In this document: positions 1 through 9,071 of the stretch, one piece after another
Numbering within the stretch: the first letter of the stretch is position 1
How the letters are laid out: each line of letters opens with the position of its first letter
Source of the DNA: Variovorax sp. OK212
GTDB taxonomy: Bacteria; Pseudomonadota; Gammaproteobacteria; Burkholderiales; Burkholderiaceae_C
Length of the DNA stretch: 64,000 nucleotides
Reading direction: 5' to 3'
Assembly: GCF_900112425.1 (NCBI RefSeq)
Contig: NZ_FOLP01000008.1
Coordinates: 186,001 to 250,000, forward strand
Program-made: the position numbers and the translations under genes
The notes under the pieces: model-generated
What the model was told of the DNA's origin: nothing
What the model saw: only the letters and a program-made list of their open reading frames with translations
Database searches by the model: none

Positions 1-1145
1 CCAGGTCTCAAGCCCAGCACCCGGCCCAGCACCCGGCCCAGCACCAGGCCCAGCCCCAACCGCCTTTGGCGGGCATCACCGTCATCGACTTCAGCGAGTT
101 GTTGCCCGGCCCGTTCTTCACGCAAAGCCTGGCCGAGCTCGGCGCGCGCGTCGTCAAGATCGAGCGTCCCCCCGGCGGCGACAACGTGCGCCGCATGGGC
201 CCCGGTGTGTTCGAGGCGGTGAACCGCGGCAAGCAGAGCCTGCTGGCCGACCTGAAGGACGAGGCGCAGCGCGCGGAGGTGCGCGCGCTCATCGCCAAGG
301 CCGACGTGGTGGTCGAGTCGTACCGGCCCGGGGTGATGGCGCGGCTGGGGCTCGATGCGGCCAGCCTGCTCGCCGAGTTTCCGCGGCTCATTTATGTGTC
401 CTTGAGCGGCTACGGACAGGAAGGGCCGTGGGCCGGCCTGCCGGGCCACGACATCAACTACCTTGCCGCCGCCGGCGTGCTCGCGGTGTCGGGCGTGCCC
501 GGCCAGGGGCCGGCACAGAGCTTCGGCTTGCCCGTGGCCGACCTGTGCGGCGCGATGTATGCGCTGTCGTCGACGCTGGCAGCCCTGTACCAGCGGGAGC
601 ACACGGGGCGGGGCCAGCATCTCGACGTGGCGCTGGCCGATTGCGCGCTGCACTGGATGAACCCGCGCGTGGGCGCCTACCGCGAGGCCGGAGCCGTCAC
701 GCTGGAGGCACAGCGCGAGGCCACGCTGGTCAAGCCTGCGTACGGTGCCTTCGCCTGCCGCGACGGGCGGCACGTGTCCATTGCCGCGCTCGAAGACCAC
801 TTCTGGGCGCGTCTTTGCGAAGCGCTCGACCTCGCGCCCTACGGCGGCGAGGCGTTCCGCGCGATGAAGGCGCGCAAGGCCGTGGCCGGCGCCATCAACG
901 CGCGCATCGCCGAGCTGCTGGCGGCCAGCGACGCGGACGAGGTCTTCGCGCTGCTGCAGCGGCACGACGTGCCGGCCGCGCCGGTGGTCGAACCTTCGCG
1001 CGTGGCCGCGGTGTCCCAGTTCGCGCAGCGCGGCAAGTTCGAGGGCGGTGGTGTGCTGCCCGTGGCGCGCTACCCGGTACCGATGACCGGTGTGGTGCCG
1101 GGCCGGCTCGGCGGCGCGCCGGCGCTCGACAGTGCGCGGGGCTGA
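1..1145 (+). CDS. CaiB/BaiF family enzyme, alpha-methylacyl-CoA racemase-like (5' end not in window)
   Basis: Class III CoA-transferase/racemase fold acting on acyl-CoA thioesters in the cytoplasm. The N-terminal core LAGITVIDFSELLPGPF is typical. GHDINY followed by a VADLCGA stretch matches the His and Asp regions used by alpha-methylacyl-CoA racemases, but an Asp in LADCAL sits where CoA-transferases carry their acyl-accepting Asp, so either activity is possible. The frame is open to the left edge and contains no ATG or GTG before the core. The only internal start is a TTG at 66 with no ribosome site, so the real start probably lies upstream. The in-window part before the core is a Pro/Gln/His-rich repeat. 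It ends 4 bases before the next gene, so the three enzyme genes are likely one operon. Confidence 0.85.
   Translation, partial: RSQAQHPAQHPAQHQAQPQPPLAGITVIDFSELLPGPFFTQSLAELGARVVKIERPPGGDNVRRMGPGVFEAVNRGKQSLLADLKDEAQRAEVRALIAKADVVVESYRPGVMARLGLDAASLLAEFPRLIYVSLSGYGQEGPWAGLPGHDINYLAAAGVLAVSGVPGQGPAQSFGLPVADLCGAMYALSSTLAALYQREHTGRGQHLDVALADCALHWMNPRVGAYREAGAVTLEAQREATLVKPAYGAFACRDGRHVSIAALEDHFWARLCEALDLAPYGGEAFRAMKARKAVAGAINARIAELLAASDADEVFALLQRHDVPAAPVVEPSRVAAVSQFAQRGKFEGGGVLPVARYPVPMTGVVPGRLGGAPALDSARG
13..56 (+). repeat. 12-bp tandem repeat, in frame in the CaiB gene
   Basis: Three copies and a partial fourth of CCCAGCACCCGG (third copy has one change). Read in the frame of the following gene it gives repeated Ala-Gln-His-Pro. 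The unit length is a multiple of three, so copy changes would lengthen an N-terminal tail without breaking the frame. The repeat may continue to the left of the window. Confidence 0.75.
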
Positions 1146-1149
1146 CGCC

Positions 1150-2148
1150 GTGCCGCCGGTCTTTCGCACGCGCATCACCGAGCTGTTCGGCATTGCGCAC
1201 CCGATCCTCGGCGGCGGGCTGATGTGGCTCTCCGGCGCGGACTACGTTGCCGCGCTGGTCAACGCAGGCTGCATGGGCTTCATCACGCCGCGCTCGTTCG
1301 ACAGCGACGAAGACTTCGCGCAAGCGCTGGTGCGGTGCAGCGCGCTGACCGGCGGCAAGCCCTTCGGCGTGAACCTCACGCTGTCGAGCCGGCCCGAGGC
1401 CAACGCGGCCGTGCGGCGCTGGCTCGACATCGCGCTGGCGCACGGCGTGCGCTTCTTCGAGACCGCGGGCTACGCGCCGACCGAGCTGATCGGCACGTTG
1501 CACGAAGCCGGCGCCGTCGTGCTGCACAAGGCGCCGAGCATCCGCCATGCGCTGTCGGCCGAACGCGCAGGGGCCGACGCCATCGCGCTGATCGGCATGG
1601 AGGAGGGCGGCCACCCCGGCACCAACGAGCTTCCCACCATGCTGATGGGCGCGCTGGCCGCGGAGCAGTTCCGCGTGCCCGTGGTGCTCGGCGGCGGCAT
1701 CGGCCACGGCCGCCAGCTGGCGGCGGTGCTGGCGCAGGGCCACGAGGGCGTGATGATGGGCAGCCGCTTTCTGGTGTGCGAGGAAATCGGCGCGCACCGT
1801 GGCTACAAGGAGCACCTGCTCGGCTGCGACGAGCATTCCACCGTGCGCCTGCTTCATACGCTGGGCAACACCTGGCGCGTGCTGCGCAACGACACCGCGC
1901 GCCGCATCGACGAGATCGAGCGCGCCGGCGCGGCCGACCATGCGGCCTTCGGCGATCTGATCAGCGGGCGGGTTGCGCGCGACCATTGCTATGCACAAGG
2001 CGACTGGCAGCGCGGCATGCTGTCGCTCGGGCCTTCCATCGCGTTCGCCAAACGCATCGAGCCGCTGGCCGGCATCGTGGCCCAGTTGCTGGACGAGGCG
2101 CGCGCGTCGCTCGGCCGGCTTTCTTCACTTGCACAGGTCCCTGCATGA
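1150..2148 (+). CDS. nitronate monooxygenase / enoyl reductase-like FMN protein
   Basis: A 332-residue TIM-barrel flavoprotein of the 2-nitropropane dioxygenase (NMO/FabK) family. It starts with PILGGGLMWLSG. EEGGHPGTN holds the likely catalytic His155, and VVLGGGIGHGR plus GVMMGSRFL form the FMN phosphate-binding end. GTG at 1150 is chosen because it lies 5 bases after the previous stop and places the family N-terminus (FRTRITELFGI) close to the start. Its stop overlaps the next ATG by 4 bases, indicating translational coupling. The substrate is unknown. The pairing with a CaiB enzyme and a second NMO suggests oxidation of an acyl-CoA or nitro compound, which is inference. Confidence 0.85.
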   Translation: MPPVFRTRITELFGIAHPILGGGLMWLSGADYVAALVNAGCMGFITPRSFDSDEDFAQALVRCSALTGGKPFGVNLTLSSRPEANAAVRRWLDIALAHGVRFFETAGYAPTELIGTLHEAGAVVLHKAPSIRHALSAERAGADAIALIGMEEGGHPGTNELPTMLMGALAAEQFRVPVVLGGGIGHGRQLAAVLAQGHEGVMMGSRFLVCEEIGAHRGYKEHLLGCDEHSTVRLLHTLGNTWRVLRNDTARRIDEIERAGAADHAAFGDLISGRVARDHCYAQGDWQRGMLSLGPSIAFAKRIEPLAGIVAQLLDEARASLGRLSSLAQVPA

Positions 2149-3110
2149 CGAAACGACGACTGCCTTTTCTCGATCGGCTCGCGCTGCCCGTCATTGCGGC
2201 GCCGATGCTGCGCGTGTCGGGCATCGAACTGGTGTCGGCCGCCTGCCGTGCAGGTGTGGTGGGCGCGTTTCCGACGGCCAACTGTGCGTCGCTGGACGAG
2301 TTCGATGCGTGGCTTCGGCGCCTGGGCGACGAGGCAAGGGCGGCCGTGGCTGCCGGCTCCGGTGGCCGGCCGCATGCGCCCTGGTGCCCCAACCTCATCA
2401 TGCGGCGCGACCCCGCGAAGGTGAAAGCCGAGGTTGACATCATCGTGCGCCACCGCGCGGAAGTGGTGATCACCAGCGTGGGCTCGCCCGCCTCGGTGAT
2501 CCCCGCGCTGCATGACGGCGGCTGCCTGGTGCTGGCGGACGTGGCCTCGGTGCACCATGCCGAGCGCGCCATCGAAGCCGGTGCCGACGGCCTGGTGCTG
2601 CTGACGGCCGGCGCGGGAGGACACACCGGCTGGGCCAACCCGTTCGCTTTCGTGCGGGCCGTGCGGGCCATGTTCGACGGGCCGGTCGTGCTGGCCGGAG
2701 GCCTGTCGGACGGCGTTGCGCTCAAGGCCGCCACGGTGCTGGGCTGCGACCTGGGCTCGATGGGCACGCGCTTCATCGCCACGCGCGAGAGCCTCGGCTC
2801 CGCGCCCTACAAGCAGATGCTCGCGCAGAGTTCGCTGGACGATGTGATGACCACGCGCGCCTTCACCGGCCTGCCCGCGAACTTCCTGCGGCCCTCCGTG
2901 GTGCAGGCGGGGCTCGATCCCGCGGCGCTCGACGAGGCGGTGTCGGTGCAGGAGGCGCGCAGCCGCTTCGGTGGCGGCTCGGAGGGCGCGGTGGTCCAGC
3001 GCTGGGCCGACCTGTGGAGCGCGGGGCACTCCGTCTCCGGCGTGGCGGGGCTGCCGACGGTGGCCGAACTGGTGGGCACGCTTCGCGCGGAGTTCGGCGG
3101 CGGCACCTGA
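2145..3110 (+). CDS. second nitronate monooxygenase-family flavoprotein
   Basis: 321 residues, same family as the preceding gene but clearly divergent, not a fresh duplicate. PVIAAPMLRVSG forms the first strand, TAGAGGHTGW carries the catalytic-type His160, and PVVLAGGLSDG with LGSMGTRFIAT forms the phosphate-binding part. The ATG at 2145 overlaps the upstream stop (ATGA). Neighbouring NMO genes next to CaiB genes are common in Burkholderiales catabolic clusters, but the in vivo substrate cannot be read from the sequence. Confidence 0.85.
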   Translation: MTKRRLPFLDRLALPVIAAPMLRVSGIELVSAACRAGVVGAFPTANCASLDEFDAWLRRLGDEARAAVAAGSGGRPHAPWCPNLIMRRDPAKVKAEVDIIVRHRAEVVITSVGSPASVIPALHDGGCLVLADVASVHHAERAIEAGADGLVLLTAGAGGHTGWANPFAFVRAVRAMFDGPVVLAGGLSDGVALKAATVLGCDLGSMGTRFIATRESLGSAPYKQMLAQSSLDDVMTTRAFTGLPANFLRPSVVQAGLDPAALDEAVSVQEARSRFGGGSEGAVVQRWADLWSAGHSVSGVAGLPTVAELVGTLRAEFGGGT

Positions 3111-3239
3111 CGCGGGCATGCGGCAGGGCGCCGCTGCGGCATTCGGGGGCCGCCGTGCAGACATCGCGCATCGGCGGGACAATGGCCGCCCCTTGGCCCG
3201 CCCGGTGGGCCAGGGCTGCCAACCCGAACCCCTCCGCGC

Positions 3240-4499
3240 ATGTCTTCCCCGCCCGCCGCTTCGTCTGCCTCATCGGCCCCTCCCGCCCCTCCTGCGCCTT
3301 CCGCACCTTCCGCGTCTCCTTCACCCTCCTTTTCCCTCTGGCGCATCGCCGTGCCCGCCTTCGGCCCGTCGCTGCTGTTCGGGCTGGGCGAGGGCGCGAT
3401 CCTGCCGATCGTGCCGCTGACGGCGCGCGAGCTGGGCGCCTCGGTGCCCATCGCCGCGCTGATGGTCGCGCTGATCGGCATCGGCTCGCTGTTCAACAAC
3501 ATCCCGGCCTCGATGATCACCATCCGCTGGGGCGAGCGCTGGGCGATCGTCGCGGCGGGCGTGTGGAGCGGCCTGGGCATGGCGCTGTGCGTGGGCACCT
3601 CGCACCTGGGCCTGTTCGCGCTCGGTTGCTTCATGGTGGGCATGTCGCAGTCGGTCTACAACCTCGCGCGGCAAAGCTACATGACCGAGGCCGTGCCCAT
3701 CGAGTACCGCGCGCGGGCGCTGTCGACGCTGGGCGGCGTCATGCGCATCGGCATGTTCGCCGGGCCCTTTCTCGCGGCGGGCGCGGTGCACGTGTTCGGG
3801 CTGTCGGCAGCCTATGTGCTCGGCATCGTCGCGGTGCTGGGCGCGGCGGCGCTGGGCGCGCGCATTCCCGACCTGGAGATGCCGCCGGTGCCGCACGGGC
3901 AGGCGGCGCCCGCGTCGACCACCATCGCGTCGACGCTGCGCGACCACCGGCGCGTGTTCCTCACGCTGGGCATCGGCGTGGTGCTGGTGAGCGCGGTGCG
4001 CGCATCGCGCCAGGCGGTGATTCCGCTGTGGGCCGACCACCTCATGCTGGCGCCGTCGGTGGCGTCGCTGGTCTACGGGCTGGCCGGCGCGGTCGACATG
4101 CTGGTGTTCTACCCGGCCGGCAAGGTCATGGACAAGAAGGGCCGGCGCTGGGTCGCGGTGCCGTCGATGCTCATCATGGGGCTGGCGATGCTGCTGATGC
4201 CCTTGACGACCGGCACCTTCACGCTGCTGCTGGCGGCGCTGGCCATCGGCTTCGGCAACGGCATCGGCTCGGGAATGATCATGACCCTGGGCGCCGACCA
4301 CTCGCCGCGCCACGGGCGCGCGCACTTCCTCGGCGTGTGGCGGCTGATGTCTGACATCGGCTCCTCGTGCGGGCCGGCGCTGCTGTCGTTCCTGGCGGGC
4401 AGCCTGTCGCTGGCCGCGGGCATCGCGGTGACGGGGCTGATCGCGTTCGCCGCGGCGGGGACGCTGGCGTACTGGATTCCGCGGCGGCCGCGCGGCTGA
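3240..4499 (+). CDS. MFS transporter
   Basis: 419-residue inner-membrane transporter with about twelve hydrophobic segments. The first is preceded by an unusual roughly 30-residue Ser/Pro/Ala-rich cytoplasmic tail. The loop after segment 2 (NIPASMITIRWGERW) and the MDKKGRRW loop between segments 8 and 9 fit the conserved MFS positively charged loops. The 129-base gap before it has no recognisable gene. A GACAAT-type -10 element near 3178 may give it its own promoter. The substrate is unknown. It could export or import a compound handled by the upstream enzymes. Confidence 0.85.
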   Translation: MSSPPAASSASSAPPAPPAPSAPSASPSPSFSLWRIAVPAFGPSLLFGLGEGAILPIVPLTARELGASVPIAALMVALIGIGSLFNNIPASMITIRWGERWAIVAAGVWSGLGMALCVGTSHLGLFALGCFMVGMSQSVYNLARQSYMTEAVPIEYRARALSTLGGVMRIGMFAGPFLAAGAVHVFGLSAAYVLGIVAVLGAAALGARIPDLEMPPVPHGQAAPASTTIASTLRDHRRVFLTLGIGVVLVSAVRASRQAVIPLWADHLMLAPSVASLVYGLAGAVDMLVFYPAGKVMDKKGRRWVAVPSMLIMGLAMLLMPLTTGTFTLLLAALAIGFGNGIGSGMIMTLGADHSPRHGRAHFLGVWRLMSDIGSSCGPALLSFLAGSLSLAAGIAVTGLIAFAAAGTLAYWIPRRPRG

Positions 4500-4574
4500 G
4501 GAACGGCTGCGCGGGCTGGATGCGGCGGTGCGTACGCCGGGTGCGGCGGTGAGCGATGTAGTACCTCAGTCTAA

Positions 4575-4593
4575 AATAATGATAACTATTCGT
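4575..4593 (+). promoter_or_regulatory. Fur box upstream of the FecI-type sigma gene
   Basis: AATAATGATAACTATTCGT matches 13 of 19 positions of the classic GATAATGATAATCATTATC consensus, with the left half almost perfect. It lies about 40 bases before the sigma factor start in an AT-rich island inside GC-rich DNA. Iron repression of the sigma/FecR pair is the expected role. Confidence 0.7.
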
Positions 4594-4631
4594 ATCGCCC
4601 GCGGCCAAAGCGAGCGTGGCCAGGAGAAAAC

Positions 4632-5150
4632 ATGTCTGCAGGAGGGCCCACATCGCAACAGCACGTGCATGCGCTTTACTGCGAGCACCATGGCTGGTTG
4701 TTCGGCTGGCTGCGCCGCAAGCTGGGGTCCGCCGACAATGCCGCCGACCTGATGCAGGACACCTTCGTTCGCATCATTTCCTCCCGCGACACGCTTCTCG
4801 GCGTCCGGGAGCCCCGGGCGTTCCTGGTGACCACCGCCAAGCGCCTGATGGTGGACCAGGCCCGGCGCAAGCGCGTCGAAGACGCCTACCTGCACGAACT
4901 GACGATGGCCGCGGCGCACCTCGGCAGCCCGCCTTCGCCCGAGCAGCTTCTGGAGACCCTGCAGGCCCTGGCGCACATCGAGATGGCGCTCGACGGCCTG
5001 TCGGCGAAGGCGCGCCAGGCGTTCCTGCTGCACTACCTCGACGGTGAAACCCACGTCGGCATCGCGTCCCAGCTCGGCGTGTCGACCCGGATGATCCAGA
5101 AGTACCTGGTCCAGGCGCTCGTGCATTGCCACCGGCATGCGGGGGACTGA
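4632..5150 (+). CDS. ECF sigma factor, FecI type
   Basis: 172-residue sigma-70 family protein for iron-starvation signalling. Region 2 is visible in GWLRRKLGSADNAADLMQDT and in the REPRAFLVTTAKRLMVDQAR stretch; region 4 lies at LDGLSAKARQAFLLHYLDG through GVSTRMIQKYL. ATG 4632 is preceded by CAGGAG. A Fur-like box lies upstream and a FecR-like gene starts directly after its stop. By analogy with FecI/FecR/FecA, it should direct transcription of the TonB receptor at 6316 when the siderophore is bound. Confidence 0.9.
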   Translation: MSAGGPTSQQHVHALYCEHHGWLFGWLRRKLGSADNAADLMQDTFVRIISSRDTLLGVREPRAFLVTTAKRLMVDQARRKRVEDAYLHELTMAAAHLGSPPSPEQLLETLQALAHIEMALDGLSAKARQAFLLHYLDGETHVGIASQLGVSTRMIQKYLVQALVHCHRHAGD

Positions 5151-6242
5151 GTGCAGCTGCGCGAACCCGACCCGTCGAACCTGGCGCAGCAGGCCTCCGA
5201 GTGGCTCGTGCTGCTGACCTGCGACGACCCGGCCGAGCGCGCTCGCGGGCAGGCGGGCTTCAGCGCCTGGAAGGCGGCCGATGCGCGCCACGCGCGGGCG
5301 GCGGCGCGCATCGAGGCTTTCATCGGCCAGGTCGAAGGCGTGCGCCAGGCCACCGACGGCAATCCCCGTCCGGCGCATGCGGCCCTCGACGCGGTCTACG
5401 AAGGACAGCGTCAGGTGCGCCGCACGGGGCGCCGACGCGCCGGCGTCGCGCTGCTCGTGGCCATCGCCGTGGCGGTGCCGGTGTGGTTCACCGCGTCGGT
5501 CCCGGCACCCGCGCACCTGCTGGCGGACGTGCGCAGCTCAGAGCGCGAATGGGTCAGCCAGACCCTGCCGGACGGCACGCGCATCACGCTGAGCGGCGCG
5601 AGCGCCATCGACCTGCACTTCGACGAGAAGAGCCGCACGGTCGAGCTGCTGTCGGGCGACATTCGCGTGGACGTTGCCAAGGACGCGCAGCGGCCTTTCT
5701 ATGTGCAGACGCCGCTGGCCCGCATTCGCGCGCTCGGCACCCGGTTCGCGGTCAGCCACGAGAAAGGCAAGTCGAGCCTGGAGATGTTCGAATCCCAGGT
5801 CGCCGTGCAGGCGCTTCCCCTGCCCGCCGCCGTCGACGACGCCAGCGGCAACAGCAACAGCAACAGCAACGGCAACGGCAACATCTACGAGAAGGCCACC
5901 GTGGTCCGCGCCGGAGAACGGGTCGAGCTGACCCGCCAGGGCATCGGGCAGATCGAGCGCATCGATGCCGAGCGGGTCGAGAACGGCTGGCGGCAGCACC
6001 AGCTGGTGCTGGTCGACCGACCCCTGTCCGAGGTGCTGGCGCAGCTGGCGCGGCACCGCCCGGGAGGCATTCACTACGACAGCCGGCAGCTCGCGTCGCT
6101 GCGCGTGTCCGCCGTGTTGCCGCTGGACAGGCCGGACGAGGCGCTGCAGCTGCTGCAGACCAGCTTCCCCGAGCTGCGGCTGCGCTTCCTCGCCGATCGC
6201 TGGGTCTGGGTCGACCTTCGGGCCGCGCCGCAAAAAAACTAG
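5151..6242 (+). CDS. FecR-type anti-sigma/transmembrane signal transducer
   Basis: 363 residues. A cytoplasmic N-terminal domain of about 95 residues (FecR/DUF4880 type, with the WLVLLTCDDPAERARGQAGF motif) is followed by one membrane segment near residues 99-117 and a periplasmic FecR domain (LPDGTRITLSGASAIDLHF). A Ser/Asn/Gly linker lies near residues 230-245. The GTG start at 5151 abuts the stop of the sigma gene. It should relay occupancy of the outer-membrane receptor to the sigma factor. The C-terminal part (LPLDRPDEALQLLQTSFPEL) resembles the STN-like receptor-contact region of this family. Confidence 0.88.
   Translation: MQLREPDPSNLAQQASEWLVLLTCDDPAERARGQAGFSAWKAADARHARAAARIEAFIGQVEGVRQATDGNPRPAHAALDAVYEGQRQVRRTGRRRAGVALLVAIAVAVPVWFTASVPAPAHLLADVRSSEREWVSQTLPDGTRITLSGASAIDLHFDEKSRTVELLSGDIRVDVAKDAQRPFYVQTPLARIRALGTRFAVSHEKGKSSLEMFESQVAVQALPLPAAVDDASGNSNSNSNGNGNIYEKATVVRAGERVELTRQGIGQIERIDAERVENGWRQHQLVLVDRPLSEVLAQLARHRPGGIHYDSRQLASLRVSAVLPLDRPDEALQLLQTSFPELRLRFLADRWVWVDLRAAPQKN
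5844..5882 (+). repeat. hexanucleotide-like Asn-Ser/Asn-Gly codon repeat
   Basis: Alternating AAC with AGC or GGC codons (about six repeats) encode a flexible polar linker inside the periplasmic FecR domain. The repeats are short and in frame, so length variation between strains is likely. Confidence 0.7.
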
Positions 6243-6248
6243 CCCGCA

Positions 6249-6277
6249 GGGGTTCCGGATCTTCGTTCTCGTTCGTC
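6249..6277 (+). promoter_or_regulatory. candidate ECF (FecI-type) promoter of the receptor gene
   Basis: Between the fecR-like stop and the receptor start, GGGGTTCC (6249-6256) and TTCGTC (6272-6277) sit 15 bases apart. This resembles the GC-rich -35 and CGTC-type -10 elements reported for iron-starvation ECF sigma factors. The assignment rests on position and resemblance only. Confidence 0.35.
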
Positions 6278-6315
6278 ATTGCTGATGAACCTAACGAAAG
6301 AGGAAGTTCCTACCC

Positions 6316-8799
6316 GTGACCCAACCAAAGAATCCGGCGCCGCGCAGCCGCTCGCTGTCCCTCGCGCTGGCACTGCAGCTGGGCCTTGCAGCGGCGAGCG
6401 TCGCGGCGCCCGGCGCGGCGCTGGCCCAGCCACGGAACTACAGCATTCCCGCCGGCCCCCTGGGCCCGGCACTGACGCGCTTCGCCCAGGAGGCGGGCGT
6501 CTCCATGGCCCTGGACGCGCGTCGCGCGGCCAACCTGCGATCGCCGGGGCTGAGCGGTTCGCACGGCGTGGACGAAGGCTTCGCGCTGCTGCTGCAAGGC
6601 ACCGGCTACGCCGTCGAGAAAACGGGCGTGGGCTATCGCCTGGTGCCTGTCGCACCGCAGGCCGGGGCGCGCACGTCGGGCGCCTCTTCCGTCTCCGCGG
6701 CGCCCGTTGCCAGCGGTGCGGTCACGCCGCCGGCAGCCGCGGCGACCGGCGATGCGCCTGTCTTCAGCCCGCGCGCGTCGCTCGAGGAAGTGACCGTCTC
6801 CGCGTCCCGCTCGAACATGGAAGCGGCCAAGGCGCCCCAGACCGTGCAGATCCTCGACAAGGAAGAGATCGAGCAGCAGCTGGCCATCTCGTCGAACTCG
6901 TCGGATGCGTTGAGCAACCTGATCCCGTCGTACTCGCCCAGCCGCGGCAAGATGAACGGCAGCGGCGAGACCCTGCGCGGGCGCACGCCGCTGATCCTGA
7001 TCGACGGCGTGCCGCAGTCCAACCCGATCCGCCCCACCGGGCGCGAGGCCCACACCATCGACTTCTCGATGCTCGAGCGCATCGAGGTGATCCAGGGCGC
7101 CAACGCCATCAACGGCCTGGGCGCCACCGGCGGCACCATCAACCTGATCACGCGCCGCCCGGAGAAGGGCAGCTTCAACCAGCACCTGGACGTGCAGACC
7201 ACCATGCCCACGTCGCGCATCGGCGGCGACACGATGGGCTACAAGACCACCTACCGCGCCGACGGCCGCTTCGACAAGCTCGACTACCTGTTCGGCTTCA
7301 GTTTCGAGGACCAGGGCCTGTACCGCGACGCCAAGGGCCGCGCCATCGGCGCGGACAACACGCAGGGCGACCTGATGGACTCGCGCAGCCACGACTTCCT
7401 CGGCAAGATCGGCTACTGGCTCGACGCCAACCAGCGCCTGCAGTTCTCGATGAACCGCTACCGCATCAAGTCGAAGGCCAGCTACACCGGCGTGGCCGGC
7501 GACCGGGAACGGGGCATTCCCACCACCTCCGTTGAGGCGACGCCGCCGGGCACGCCGCCGTGGAACGACGTGTGGACCACCAGCGCCAGCTACAACCACT
7601 ACGACCTGGGCGGCATGGAGCTGTCGGCCATGGTGTTCCACCAGAAGTTCGAGGCGCTCTTCGGTGCCGACAACTCGTCGACCTTCCAGGACACGCGCAT
7701 CGCGCGCAACGGCACGCTGTACGACCAGTCGCGCGCCTCGTCGTCGAAGACCGGCAGCAAGGTCAGCCTGACCAAGTCGGACCTGTTCGACAGCCGCATG
7801 AAGATCACCGGCGGCTTCGACACGCTGTTCGACAGCGGCGAGCAAGACCTCTACACCACCGGCCGCACCTATGTGCCGCCTTCCAAGTACCGCAACCTGT
7901 CGCTGTTCACGCAGGCCGAGTTCAAGCTGCTGGACACCCTCACGCTGCACGGCGGCGTGCGCAAGGAAATCGCCGACCTGGAGGTGGACTCCTACCGCAC
8001 GCTGGCGCGCTACAACCGCGTGGCCGTGCAGGGCGGCAAGCTCAAGTTCAACAAGACGCTCTTCAACACCGGCCTGGTGTTCGAGCCCGTCAAGGACCTG
8101 AACCTGTACACCAGCTACTCCGAAGGCTTCGGCATGCCCGACGTGGGTCGCGTGCTGCGCGCCATCAACATCCCCGGCCAGAGCATCGACAACCTGAGCA
8201 CCCTCGCGCCCATCGTCACGCAGAGCGTGGAGGTGGGCGGACGCTACAAGCGCGGCGACTGGGACTTCGACGCCAGCTACTTCCGCTCGGCGTCGGACTA
8301 CGGCGCGCGCGTGGTGCGCGTGGGCGATGCGTTCATGACGGCACGCGAGAAGAACCGCATCGAGGGCATCGACGTCGGCGCGGGCTACCGGCTGAACCGC
8401 GCCCACAGGTTCAAGGTGTCCTATTCGCGCACCAAGGGCCGCTACGACAGCGACGACAACGGCAGCCTCGACACCACGCTCGACGGCCTGAACGTGTCGC
8501 CCGACCGCCTGATCGCCACCTGGTCGGCCGACTGGAACGACCGGCTGTCTTCCTTCCTGCAGGTGCAGCACGCCTTCAGCCGGCGCTTCGACGACCCGCA
8601 GAAGAACTTCAAGGGCTACGCGCTGGTGGACGTGAGCCTGCGCTACAAGCTGCCCAAGGGCAGCGTGCGCCTGGCGGTGAGCAACCTGTTCAACCGCAAC
8701 TACATCACCTACTACTCGCAGAGCGCGCTGGTGGAGCCGCTGCGCTACTTTGCCGGCCGGGGCCGCACGCTGACGCTGGGCTACTCGGTCGACTTCTGA
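6316..8799 (+). CDS. TonB-dependent siderophore receptor with N-terminal signalling domain
   Basis: 827-residue outer-membrane receptor. A signal peptide ends near LAQPRNYSIPAG. An STN signalling domain (about residues 40-110) is followed by an Ala-rich linker, a plug with a TonB-box-like EEVTVSAS near 157, LILIDGVPQSNP and GATGGTINLITRRP, then a beta barrel ending in the expected C-terminal Phe. GTG 6316 is preceded by AAAGAGGAAG. The STN domain and the upstream sigma/FecR pair mark it as a transducing receptor. Overall it resembles hydroxamate-siderophore receptors, but the ligand cannot be assigned. Confidence 0.92.
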   Translation: MTQPKNPAPRSRSLSLALALQLGLAAASVAAPGAALAQPRNYSIPAGPLGPALTRFAQEAGVSMALDARRAANLRSPGLSGSHGVDEGFALLLQGTGYAVEKTGVGYRLVPVAPQAGARTSGASSVSAAPVASGAVTPPAAAATGDAPVFSPRASLEEVTVSASRSNMEAAKAPQTVQILDKEEIEQQLAISSNSSDALSNLIPSYSPSRGKMNGSGETLRGRTPLILIDGVPQSNPIRPTGREAHTIDFSMLERIEVIQGANAINGLGATGGTINLITRRPEKGSFNQHLDVQTTMPTSRIGGDTMGYKTTYRADGRFDKLDYLFGFSFEDQGLYRDAKGRAIGADNTQGDLMDSRSHDFLGKIGYWLDANQRLQFSMNRYRIKSKASYTGVAGDRERGIPTTSVEATPPGTPPWNDVWTTSASYNHYDLGGMELSAMVFHQKFEALFGADNSSTFQDTRIARNGTLYDQSRASSSKTGSKVSLTKSDLFDSRMKITGGFDTLFDSGEQDLYTTGRTYVPPSKYRNLSLFTQAEFKLLDTLTLHGGVRKEIADLEVDSYRTLARYNRVAVQGGKLKFNKTLFNTGLVFEPVKDLNLYTSYSEGFGMPDVGRVLRAINIPGQSIDNLSTLAPIVTQSVEVGGRYKRGDWDFDASYFRSASDYGARVVRVGDAFMTAREKNRIEGIDVGAGYRLNRAHRFKVSYSRTKGRYDSDDNGSLDTTLDGLNVSPDRLIATWSADWNDRLSSFLQVQHAFSRRFDDPQKNFKGYALVDVSLRYKLPKGSVRLAVSNLFNRNYITYYSQSALVEPLRYFAGRGRTLTLGYSVDF

Positions 8800-8801
8800 G
8801 G

Positions 8802-9071
8802 ATGGTTCACGCGCGTGTGTTCCTGCGCCTCGTTGCGGCGCTGGGCGGCGGCTACGGCGTGGCCAGCCTGGCCGTGTCGGTGGCCGTGGCCTTGCTGGTG
8901 CGTTGCGGCCTGGCGGGCGCCGAGGCGGTGGTGGCGGCGGCCATGGCGGGCTTCGTGCTGTACCTTGCCATCCTGCTGTGGGGCCTGGCCTGCGAGAGCG
9001 TGGCGCGCCTGTGCTGCGGGCTCGGCGCGGCGGCCGCGGCCCTGTGCGGCGTGTGGTGGGCCGCGCGCTGA
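8802..9071 (+). CDS. DUF3649 small membrane protein of iron-uptake operons
   Basis: 89 residues with two or three hydrophobic segments (GGYGVASLAVSVAVALLV; AGFVLYLAILLWGL). Sequence and position directly after a siderophore receptor and before a PepSY protein match the DUF3649 family. ATG 8802 lies 2 bases after the receptor stop, and its stop shares one base with the next start. The biochemical role is unknown; a part in siderophore reduction or transport at the inner membrane is inferred from context. Confidence 0.75.
   Translation: MVHARVFLRLVAALGGGYGVASLAVSVAVALLVRCGLAGAEAVVAAAMAGFVLYLAILLWGLACESVARLCCGLGAAAAALCGVWWAAR

Noticed and set aside
13..56. Possible CRISPR-like repeat
   Set aside because: Units are 12 bases with no spacers; it is a simple coding tandem repeat.
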